From Acidobacteriota bacterium (lineage in GTDB: Bacteria > Acidobacteriota > Polarisedimenticolia > Gp22-AA2), in NCBI GenBank assembly GCA_003223135.1, contig QHXX01000020.1, forward strand, positions 1 through 59,254: a DNA stretch of 59,254 bases. The letters run 5' to 3'. Both the position numbers and the translations under genes were made by a program. Shown here piece after piece: positions 8,134-15,028 of this stretch. The notes beneath the pieces were generated by a model, which had not been told where the DNA came from, did no database searches, and saw nothing but the letters and a program-made list of their open reading frames with translations. How positions within the stretch are numbered: the first letter of the stretch is position 1; the number at the start of each line of letters is the position of its first letter.

Positions 8134-8247
8134 GTCGGACGCCCGGATAAGCTGCGCGGGGCATTCAATACCACGCGAGGAGACACGCGACACGCGCCCC
8201 GGCGCGAGCCACCTTCGCCGCGCGTCGACTTCATCCGGTTGTTCGAC
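8134..8247 (-). other. attC recombination site D (divergent R')
   Basis: This 114-bp imperfect palindrome runs on the minus strand from R'' GTCGAAC (followed by AAC) to a degenerate R' GTCCGAC. Its arms pair through CCGGAT / ATCCGG and CGCGG / CCGCG. Its R'' is the exact complement of the R' half-core (GTTCGAC) that opens the same cassette at 9547-9553. The degenerate R' would be expected to recombine poorly. Confidence 0.7.
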
Positions 8248-8293
8248 GGTTCCCTCCCAGTTTGACGATCATGCTGCTGACTCATGCCGATGG

Positions 8294-9456
8294 CTAAAGC
8301 TCGCGGTTGAGCCATTGATGGACCGCACGGCCACGGGTGACGAACAGTACAATGATCAGGGCCGCCAGAAGGGTGCCAACTGTGCCCGCCACAAGGGGCT
8401 CTTGAAGACCAAACCGACCGGCTCTGGATGGAACCAGCTGCACGCCATCGAGCAAGATAGTGCGCGATGAACCTCTTATCAGAACCGAGAGCGATGTTGC
8501 CGTTGGCGCGAAGCGCAGCTCGGCCGAAGTGTCGGAACTAGAGAGCTTGTGTGCCCCATCCACCGAGCGTGCGTTCCCATCCACGATGACGGTGCCCTTT
8601 GGATCCGTAACGTCCACCGCCTCGCAATCGATCGGAGCCTCGGAGAGGAGATCTCGCGCCTGGCGTGTCGTGACAAAGATCATTGGTTCGTAGTCCTCCT
8701 TGATTCCCCCGGGTATTCTGATGACCGTTCTTTGACCCGCGGCAGGCACCAGGAGGCCACGATCGAGAACCGCCGGCGCGTTCTCGAAGGACCTCGCTTG
8801 GCCTTCGAAGAGAGCCCCCTCCATTGCGGCGAGAGGGATGGGCTCACGTGGTCCGTACTCGAAGGTTGCAGCGTGAATATCCGTCTTCTGGGAAGCCATG
8901 ATCGTCCACACCTTGGAACCGTTCGGATAGTCGAAGGCTAGCCCGACTGAGTAGTTCTTTGGAACTGCTGTGGGCAAGCGGACACCCTTGTCAAGGAATG
9001 TGAAGGCCCCCCCTTTAGAATGGTCATGGTCCGCTTTGGAACCAAGAATACGCGAACCGAGGCCTCGGGTGCGCACGACAGCACAGCGAAGCTGTGTGGA
9101 CCGAGTGGGGTAAAGCTATTTGCAGTCGGGGTGCTTGAGCCTGGCTCAAGGGCGTAGATCACCGTCGCGGTGGTAACCATTGAAAGGACCGCAAGGTGAA
9201 TATGAGGAGCTCTGTCGACAAACTGCTCCCCGTCGAAGACGGGTATCGGCTGGAAGCGACAGTTGGCCATTGCCACATCTGCGGTCACCGAGTAGGAGAC
9301 CAGCGGCCTGGTCAGGAACGAAAACAGCGCACCCGCAATTAGCGCCAACGCTAGGACCAAAAGGCCTAAATCTATTGCGAATAGAAGCCTTTTACGCCTC
9401 GTGGGCTTTGCTGGAGCCGCGAGCAGCGGCGGAATCTGCTTCTTGCGATTGGCCAT
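8294..9456 (-). pseudogene. Two-membrane-segment hypothetical protein, frameshifted at a C7 run
   Basis: Two overlapping minus-strand frames appear to be one gene. The first (8938-9456) starts MANRKKQ with a membrane segment at about residues 25-47 and ends in low-quality sequence. The second continues from the same region (SKGGAFTFLDKGVRLPTAVPKNY...) to a C-terminal membrane segment (AGTVGTLLAALIIVLFV) and a stop at 8294. The frames join at a run of seven C (G on the coding strand) at 9007-9013. The joined product is about 385 residues, with a large presumably extracytoplasmic middle domain of unknown family. A sequencing error, phase variation or inactivation would all look like this. It fills the cassette between attC C and attC D. 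Confidence 0.65.
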
Positions 9457-9546
9457 GCGGCTTCGAGACTAGCAACGACCGCAATTGAATTGCAACTGTG
9501 CGACGCAGTCGCTTGCGCGAAGACATTGATTTCCTGCATCAGGTCC

Positions 9547-9641
9547 GTCGAACGCTCCCGCGCAGCTGCGGCCGGGCGCATGTCCCCGGTGACTCCACCC
9601 CGCACCTGACGCCCGCCGATAGCTGCAGCGGGTGGTTAGGT
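9547..9641 (-). other. attC recombination site C
   Basis: This 95-bp site reads on the minus strand from R'' ACCTAAC to R' GTTCGAC. The arms pair via AGCTGC-AGCGGG and CCCGC-GCAGCT. The TAA stop codon of abiV (9636-9638) lies inside R'', the arrangement typical of gene cassettes. R' has C at the fourth position instead of a purine. Confidence 0.85.
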
Positions 9642-10355
9642 TCCGTCCGGGACATCGTTGGTTGCGGGCGGGCCGGGGGTCCCGCCCCATATGAACTTGT
9701 CAAGCCTGTCCGCTTCGAGCATGGCGAGCCCTTCCGCCTGCATCGCAGCGCGCCAGTTCGACAGCGCCTTCTTCATCCACTCGAGTTTTCCCATCCAGAC
9801 AGGCTTGATGTGCTCGACCCACAGCTCGATTTCCCGGACGGTTACCTCACGGCCCTTCGCCAGCAAATCGGCCGTTCGGACCAGTGATCGGGCGAGGTCG
9901 GCGTCGATAGCTTGGTCCGGCTCCGACCATTGAACGCTGCCAAGGCAGTCGGTGTAGAAGCTAATCTGCTTGAGTTGATCAAGGATAATTGGATGTTCGG
10001 CGCCATTCTCGAAGAGGGGCCGCAGATCGTCCAGTGACCGCGCACCCTTGGCCGCAAGTTCCGGCAACAGCCAAGCAACATTCTTCTTGGTGTGCGTCCG
10101 ATACTCCTTCCAGGAGCGGCGGACGTCTTCGTCGTTCCGAGCGAGAGCCAAGGCTCGAAGGATCGAGACCTTGCCGGATTCCTCGACTGAAAGCGCCGCC
10201 AGGGACATCGCGCTCGGGTACCGCTTAGCCTCAAGCAGAAGCTTCGCGTCATCCGCAAGGCGTCGGGCGTTCCGGATGGCAGCATTCATGCCTGCCGCTA
10301 CTTGCGCGTGGGAGAGCGGACCCGCGTACTGGTTTAGTTTTGGGCGTGTCGTCAT
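9636..10355 (-). CDS. abiV: AbiV family abortive-infection (phage defence) protein, cassette gene
   Basis: The 239-residue protein matches the AbiV/HEPN-like pattern: a helical N-terminus (NAAIRNARRLADDAKLLLEAKRYPSAMSLA) leading to the diagnostic EESGK at residues 58-62, followed by R and H residues (KEYRTHTKKN, about 83-92). Lactococcal AbiV stops phage growth by blocking translation after infection; here the role is inferred from family. The start lies 26 bases after attC B and the stop sits inside attC C, so the gene occupies one complete cassette with almost no spare DNA. Expression would depend on read-through from upstream or an unseen promoter. Confidence 0.8.
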   Translation of the reverse strand: MTTRPKLNQYAGPLSHAQVAAGMNAAIRNARRLADDAKLLLEAKRYPSAMSLAALSVEESGKVSILRALALARNDEDVRRSWKEYRTHTKKNVAWLLPELAAKGARSLDDLRPLFENGAEHPIILDQLKQISFYTDCLGSVQWSEPDQAIDADLARSLVRTADLLAKGREVTVREIELWVEHIKPVWMGKLEWMKKALSNWRAAMQAEGLAMLEADRLDKFIWGGTPGPPATNDVPDGT

Positions 10356-10374
10356 TCCTAGACCACTCTTGTGC

Positions 10375-10471
10375 GTCTAACGCTCCGGTTCAGGCGGGGT
10401 GGGCGCACGCCCAACGCGCCGGCCCAGCACCTCCCAACCCGCCCGCCGTCGCCTGCAACCGGTTGTTAGCC
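10375..10471 (-). other. attC recombination site B
   Basis: This 97-bp site reads on the minus strand from R'' GGCTAAC (followed by AAC) to R' GTTAGAC (preceded by GC). Arms pair through GCCTGCAACCGG and CCGGTTCAGGC. Its R'' is an exact complement of the GTTAGCC half-core at the 5' end of the same cassette. Confidence 0.9.
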
Positions 10472-10474
10472 AGT

Positions 10475-10858
10475 TCAAGGCGCAACGCTGAGTACCCACG
10501 AATGAATGATGTATGAACCGGCTCCATAAACCGCAACAAGACTAAGACTGTCCGTGCCAAAGCGGCTGGCACCCCCAGGGTTGAAATGTCCCGAGACTTC
10601 ATGTCTGACCAACGCCACACCGGGAAGAACAGGAATTGCGTAGTGCACGTTCACCTCGAGGCCATCGGTCGAGGCACCACGGAGGGCGTGGGCGTGCGCT
10701 TCGGCATATGGTGTCGTGGGCATTGAACGAATCACGTAGGCCACCAATGCGCCCCCGATCTGAGCGTTCAGCGTTTTCGACGCAACGAACCAAGTAAGGC
10801 CATACAGGGCCAAGAGGGCCATGCTGAGGATGGCGACTCGCTGTTTGGTGACCCTCAT
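10475..10858 (-). CDS. Hypothetical protein with N-terminal membrane anchor, cassette gene
   Basis: The 127-residue protein has a short basic N-terminus and a hydrophobic segment (VAILSMALLALYGLTWFVA), then an extracytoplasmic-looking domain of about 100 residues with beta-rich segments (GLEVNVHYAIPVLPGVALVRHEV). No family was recognised. The ATG is only eight bases beyond the attC A core and no Shine-Dalgarno is seen. The stop lies four bases before attC B. The gene fills a 0.49-kb cassette. Confidence 0.65.
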   Translation of the reverse strand: MRVTKQRVAILSMALLALYGLTWFVASKTLNAQIGGALVAYVIRSMPTTPYAEAHAHALRGASTDGLEVNVHYAIPVLPGVALVRHEVSGHFNPGGASRFGTDSLSLVAVYGAGSYIIHSWVLSVAP

Positions 10859-10865
10859 AAAATCT

Positions 10866-10951
10866 GGCTAACGCCCCGGCTAAGCTGCGGCGCGCGAACG
10901 CAACCTCGATTCCGCCGCCGACCTCCCGCGCGCCGTCAGCGGTTGTTAGAC
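10866..10951 (-). other. attC recombination site A
   Basis: This 86-bp site reads on the minus strand from R'' GTCTAAC (followed by AAC) to R' GTTAGCC (preceded by GC). The inner arms pair through CGCGCGCCG / CGGCGCGCG. It lies 13 bases downstream of the gene at 10964-11257. The inner sequence is closely related to attC F, nine kilobases away, which suggests a common origin. Confidence 0.9.
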
Positions 10952-10963
10952 GCCATCCGACCC

Positions 10964-11257
10964 TCAATAGATCAAACGAATACTTGCGCCCACAAGAAAG
11001 GGAATGACGTAGCAAGCAAGAAGAGCAAGGACCATGACAACGCCCCGAAGTCCGCGAGTGCGCACTAGATAGTATGGGAAGGCGACCGACCAGCCCATAA
11101 AGAGCACAGCACCGAAATCAATTGTAGGCCAATCTGGTGACTGAGATTCTACCCAGGAACTGATGAGCAAGGCGAGGGCGAAACGGCCAAGAAGTCCCGC
11201 GAGCGGAGGCTGCGCGACGTGCCGGCAAATGTAGAGAGCGTCGAAGATGCCGAACAC
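10964..11257 (-). CDS. Small membrane protein, first cassette after leader 2; start may be a non-standard ATT
   Basis: The 97-residue frame begins with GTG at 11257 and has three hydrophobic segments (about residues 20-36, 46-62 and 72-95). The GTG has no Shine-Dalgarno. In frame, 51 bases upstream, an ATT at 11306-11308 sits just after AAGGGGG and would add KTARLSGFKLICLYCF, a much more typical membrane-protein N-terminus. Either ATT is the true start, as in infC, or it is a mutated or misread ATG. No family was recognised. It lies directly downstream of leader element 2 and ends 13 bases before attC A. Confidence 0.6.
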   Translation of the reverse strand: MFGIFDALYICRHVAQPPLAGLLGRFALALLISSWVESQSPDWPTIDFGAVLFMGWSVAFPYYLVRTRGLRGVVMVLALLACYVIPFLVGASIRLIY

Positions 11258-11331
11258 GAAGCAATAGAGACAAATCAGCTTGAAACCCGATAAACGCGCC
11301 GTCTTAATCGCCCCCTTCTAGTTTGTGCGTC

Positions 11332-11516
11332 AACGCAAATTGTATTGTTCTGTATAACCCAATAAACCTAGATCGGCCTAATCCAATTAGGGCAGCGAGA
11401 GTGTCACCGCAATGACAGCGAGACCTCGTCGCGGCGGAGATGGATGGGCCCCACTGCCTGCACCTTCACGGGGTTGCCCCAGGTCGTCACAGTTCGCTTG
11501 GATAAATATACGCCGA
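11332..11516 (-). promoter_or_regulatory. Leader element 2: candidate attI-like / integron platform remnant
   Basis: This element is related to leader 1 (5143-5345): AACGCAAATT at 11332, the identical 19-mer TATAACCCAATAAACCTAG at 11353 with the same 11-base spacing, a GCGAGACC block at 11419 and AAATATACGCCGA at 11504. It lies directly upstream of the first gene of the right-hand cassette run, where attI and the cassette promoter would be expected, but no integrase gene lies beyond it. The rest of the 11258-11617 gap shows no other feature. Confidence 0.5.
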
Positions 11517-11617
11517 GTGGGGGGGCACGGGAGCAAAGGATTGAGGGCAGGCCGCTGCATCGAGACGGCGGGTCCGTTCCGTGTGGCTGATGAGGAGGGG
11601 GGTCCGGGGAAAGGCGT

Positions 11618-12994
11618 CTATTTCATTCCGGCGGCTCTGGTGAAGTACGCCACGAACGTCTTCATCCCGCCGCTTGCCTGGCCCCAGTCGTAGTTCTCGT
11701 TCGGGGCGTGGTAGCCGTGCTCGGGCAGGCTCAACCCGATGAACATGATCGGCGCCTTGAGGTGCTTCTGCATGGTGACGACGGCTCCGATCGAGCCGCC
11801 CTCTCGAATGAAGGCGGGGCTAGCACCGAAGCCGAAATTCACGGCCTCGCGGGCGGCGTCGGCGTAGGGGCCCGTGAAAGGGCCGAGGTAGGGGGCGAGG
11901 CCGGACTCTTCGATGACCTCCACGTCCTTATTGATCTTCTTGACTGCGGCCTTCAGGAGGCCGAAGACCTTCTTGGGGTCCTGCTTCGGGACGAGGCGCA
12001 TGCTGACCTTGGCCTCTGCCCAGGGCGGGACGACGGTCTTGACGCCGGGGCCGGTGTAGCCGCCGGCGATGCCGTGCACCTCGAACGTCGGGCTGGCCCA
12101 GATGCGCAGCATGACCTCGCGAGGGTTGGTGGTTCGCAGCGACTTCAGCTCGTGGGCGGTCATGAACTTCTTCAGATTGAATCCGGAGGCCAGGAACGAC
12201 TTGATCTCGGCCGCGCTCGGCTTCGCGACATCCTTGTAGAAGCCGGGGATGAAGACCTTGCCGGTCCCGGCGTCGTAGAGCCTGGAGATGACCTGCGCCA
12301 GCTCGCCGACCGGGTTGCGGGCGGCGCCGCCGGTGAGGCCGGAGTGGGCGTCCTTGCCGCCGGTGCGCAGCTGCAGGCGGGCCGGCTTGAGGCCGCGCAG
12401 CCCGTAAGGGATCGCCGGACGTTCGGCCGACAGCCAGATCGTGTCGGAGACCAGGACCGAGTCGGTCCCGAGCGACGGCAGGCGGTTCTTGATGAACTCC
12501 TCGAAGTGAGGGCTGCCGATCTCTTCCTCCAGCTCCCACAGGAAACGGATGTTCAGCCGGATGCCGTTGTCGGCGGCGTACTTGGCGGCGAACAGGGCGG
12601 TGATGCCGGGTCCCTTGTCGTCGGTCGAGCCGCGGCCGAAATAGCGGCCGTCCTCCTTGCGGAACTTGAACGGCTCCTGCTTCCACTCCGGCTCCTGGGC
12701 CGGCTGCACGTCCATGTGGTTGTAGATCGTGAGCGTGGGATACGAGTTGCCGGCCTTGAACTCGCCGACGACGACCGGGTTGCCGGAGGTCGGCACGACC
12801 TCCGCGTACGACGCGCCGCATTCGCGCAGCAGCATGGCGGCCGCCTGGGCGCCGCGCTCGATGTCGGCCTTGTAAGCCGGGTCCATGCTGACCGTCGGGA
12901 TCTCGACCATGTGGCCGAGACGGTCTTCGAAGCGGCCGCGGACGCTCTCTGTGTACGAATCGATCTTGCGGGGATCGGGAGTGGATCCGTTCAT
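11618..12994 (-). CDS. M20 family dipeptidase / metallopeptidase
   Basis: The 458-residue protein has the M20 catalytic signatures: NHMDVQP with metal ligand H93 and catalytic D95, RGSTDDKGP with the bridging aspartate near 126, and the catalytic glutamates in [13 protein letters not shown] near 154-158. A dimerisation lid domain occupies about residues 200-340, and the C-terminal [11 protein letters not shown] carries the last metal-binding histidine. No signal peptide is seen, so it acts in the cytoplasm, hydrolysing dipeptides or similar N-acyl amino acids. It begins the ordinary chromosomal segment next to the cassette region and lies downstream of the aminotransferase on the same strand with a 55-base gap. 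Confidence 0.9.
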   Translation of the reverse strand: MNGSTPDPRKIDSYTESVRGRFEDRLGHMVEIPTVSMDPAYKADIERGAQAAAMLLRECGASYAEVVPTSGNPVVVGEFKAGNSYPTLTIYNHMDVQPAQEPEWKQEPFKFRKEDGRYFGRGSTDDKGPGITALFAAKYAADNGIRLNIRFLWELEEEIGSPHFEEFIKNRLPSLGTDSVLVSDTIWLSAERPAIPYGLRGLKPARLQLRTGGKDAHSGLTGGAARNPVGELAQVISRLYDAGTGKVFIPGFYKDVAKPSAAEIKSFLASGFNLKKFMTAHELKSLRTTNPREVMLRIWASPTFEVHGIAGGYTGPGVKTVVPPWAEAKVSMRLVPKQDPKKVFGLLKAAVKKINKDVEVIEESGLAPYLGPFTGPYADAAREAVNFGFGASPAFIREGGSIGAVVTMQKHLKAPIMFIGLSLPEHGYHAPNENYDWGQASGGMKTFVAYFTRAAGMK

Positions 12995-13049
12995 CGGAGG
13001 AGTCTCCTGTTGCGATCGATCGGGCGGCCCGGGGACCGTCGCGCCGGTC

Positions 13050-14219
13050 TCAGGCCAGAACGGCCCGCAGCGTCCGGATGCGGCGGCAGGCCTCCTCGAG
13101 GTCGGGCATCTTCTTCGCGTAGCACAGTCGGATCTGTTTCCGGCCGTCCTCCGGGTCGGGATAGAACGAAGATCCCGGAATGACCGCCACGCGCGAACGA
13201 TCGAGAATGACGCGGGCCGCCTCCTGGTCGTCCTTGAAGCCGAGGTCGCCGAAGTCCGCCAGCATGTAGTACGCCCCCTGCGGCGGGTACGGGGTCATGC
13301 CGGCCTCGCGGCAGGCGGCGACGGTCATGTCGCGCTTGATCTGGTAATCGCGCCGCATGTTCGTGTAGTAAGACTCCGGCAGATCGAAGGCCGCCACGAC
13401 GCCATGCTGCAGGGGCGACGGAGCGCAGACGTTGATCAGGTCGTTCAGGATGGCGAGCTTCTGGGCGATCGGCCTGGGGGCGACGGTATATCCGAGGCGC
13501 CAGCCGGTCATGGCGTAAGTCTTGGAGAACCCGCTGATGGTGATGGTGCGGTCCTCCATCCCGGGCAGCGAACCGGGGCTGACGTGGCGGCGGCCGTCGT
13601 AAAGGATGTACTCGTAGATCTCGTCGGTGACGCACAGCGCGTCGTGCTTCTTGCAGAGGTCGGCGATGTGCGCCAGCTCGTCGCGCGTGAACACCTTGCC
13701 GCACGGGTTGCTCGGCGTGTTCACCAGGATGAACTTGGTCCGCTTCGAGAAGGCCACCTCGAGCGCCGCCGCATCGTACGACCAGTCGGGCGGGCGGAGC
13801 GTGATGTACTTCAGTGTCGCCTGGCAGACCTTCAAGATGTTCAGGTGGTAGCCATAGAATGGCGAGAACAGGATGACCTCGTCGCCGGGATTCACGAGCG
13901 CCAGGCTCGCGGCGACGAACGAGCCGGTCGAGCCGACGTTGACGATCACCTCACCGTCCGCGTCGCACGAGACCTTGTTGTAGTCACGCACCTTCCCGGC
14001 GATGCGGTGTCTGAGCTCGTCGATGCCGTCCAGCCGCGTGTAGATCGATCGGTCCTCCTGGATCGCCTTGATCGCCGCCTTCTTGATGATCGGCTCGACC
14101 GGCTGGTCGCAGATGCCCTGACCTAGATTGATTCCGTCCACCTTGGTGCACTCGAGGGACATGCGGCGGATATCGGACTGCTGGAGTCCTTCGATCCGGT
14201 CCGCGAACACCTGCTTCAA
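13050..14219 (-). CDS. Pyridoxal-phosphate aminotransferase, class I/II
   Basis: The 389-residue protein has fold-type I aminotransferase features: [10 protein letters not shown] near the N-terminus, [11 protein letters not shown] near residue 165, [13 protein letters not shown] with the cofactor-binding aspartate and tyrosine, [16 protein letters not shown] with the Schiff-base lysine, and IRLCYAK with the carboxylate-binding arginine. The substrate (aspartate, kynurenine or a neutral amino acid) cannot be settled. The frame starts with TTG at 14219 preceded by GGGAG. It is tightly packed between ubiE and the M20 peptidase, so the three may form an operon. Confidence 0.9.
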   Translation of the reverse strand: MKQVFADRIEGLQQSDIRRMSLECTKVDGINLGQGICDQPVEPIIKKAAIKAIQEDRSIYTRLDGIDELRHRIAGKVRDYNKVSCDADGEVIVNVGSTGSFVAASLALVNPGDEVILFSPFYGYHLNILKVCQATLKYITLRPPDWSYDAAALEVAFSKRTKFILVNTPSNPCGKVFTRDELAHIADLCKKHDALCVTDEIYEYILYDGRRHVSPGSLPGMEDRTITISGFSKTYAMTGWRLGYTVAPRPIAQKLAILNDLINVCAPSPLQHGVVAAFDLPESYYTNMRRDYQIKRDMTVAACREAGMTPYPPQGAYYMLADFGDLGFKDDQEAARVILDRSRVAVIPGSSFYPDPEDGRKQIRLCYAKKMPDLEEACRRIRTLRAVLA

Positions 14220-14235
14220 GGCACGACTCCCTTCT

Positions 14236-14961
14236 TCACGGCCTGATTCCCGTGTGGACGCTGACGATGCCGCCGTTCATCAATTGATAGGAGACGCTCG
14301 CGAACCCCGTCTCGACCATCGCGGCCTTGAATTCCCGTGCGTCCGGAAACCGGGCGACCGAGTCGGTCAGGTAGCGGTATGCCGCCTCGCGCCCCGTGAT
14401 GAGCCCGCCGATGCGCGGCAGGATGCTGAAGAAATAGTAGTTGTACACCTTCCACCAGAGTTTCGACGGGGGAGTCGAAAATTCCAGGATGCAGGCGCGG
14501 CCGCCTTTATTCAAGATGCGCAGCATTTCTTTCAGGCCGGCCTTGAAGTCGGGGACGTTCCTGATGCCGAAGGCGATCGTCACCGCGTCGAAGGCGCCGT
14601 CGCGGAAGGGAAGCGCCTCGGCGGGGGCGTTGACCAGTGTGATCCGGGCGTCGGCGCCGCGGCTCCGCCCGCTCAGTTTCTTCCGCGCCAGGCCGAGCAT
14701 CGCCCGGCTCAGGTCCGCGCCGACCACGCGGACCGCCCGCTTCTGCCGCAGGACCTCGAGCGCCATGTCGCAGGTGCCGCACGCCAGGTCGAGGACGACG
14801 CCTCCCGGCCGCATGTCCGCGAGCTGCCGGATCGCGACACTTCGCCAGTGCAGGTCGATGCCGAACGAGATGACCCGGTTCGTCAGGTCATACTTCGGCG
14901 CGATCGCGTCGAAGTTGTCGCGGATCTGAATGTTCCGCGGTGTCAGGGCGTATGGCGGCAT
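14236..14961 (-). CDS. ubiE: Menaquinone/ubiquinone biosynthesis methyltransferase UbiE/MenG
   Basis: The protein shows the UbiE family layout: FDAIAPKYDLTNRVISFGIDLHWR, SAM-binding LDLACGTCDMAL, FDAVTIAFGIRNVPD and FYNYYF-like ILPRIGGLITGREAAYRYL(T)DS. It C-methylates the quinone ring in the last steps of menaquinone or ubiquinone synthesis. An ATG at 14997 overlaps a perfect TATAAT (14996-15001) that looks like the -10 box of this gene's own promoter. The ATG at 14961 (MPPYALTPRNIQIRDNF) is therefore the better start. Confidence 0.92.
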   Translation of the reverse strand: MPPYALTPRNIQIRDNFDAIAPKYDLTNRVISFGIDLHWRSVAIRQLADMRPGGVVLDLACGTCDMALEVLRQKRAVRVVGADLSRAMLGLARKKLSGRSRGADARITLVNAPAEALPFRDGAFDAVTIAFGIRNVPDFKAGLKEMLRILNKGGRACILEFSTPPSKLWWKVYNYYFFSILPRIGGLITGREAAYRYLTDSVARFPDAREFKAAMVETGFASVSYQLMNGGIVSVHTGIRP

Positions 14962-14995
14962 CCCGGGTTCTCGGTATCCTGCGCTGAAAGCCGTC

Positions 14996-15001
14996 ATTAT
15001 A
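14996..15001 (-). promoter_or_regulatory. -10 box of the ubiE promoter
   Basis: TATAAT on the minus strand lies upstream of ubiE; its last bases overlap the distal ATG at 14997. No good -35 was seen 17 bases upstream (CCTCCC). Confidence 0.5.
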
Positions 15002-15028
15002 CAGGGTCGGGGAGGGGCGGGAGGGTCG

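Noticed and set aside
5143-11516. The leader pair as terminal repeats of an insertion sequence
   Set aside because: They are direct, not inverted, no transposase lies between them, and they are similar only in blocks.
1-11600. Integron integrase or transposase that would mobilise the cassettes
   Set aside because: All frames on both strands were considered and none shows tyrosine-recombinase or transposase motifs, so the array is called integrase-less within this window.
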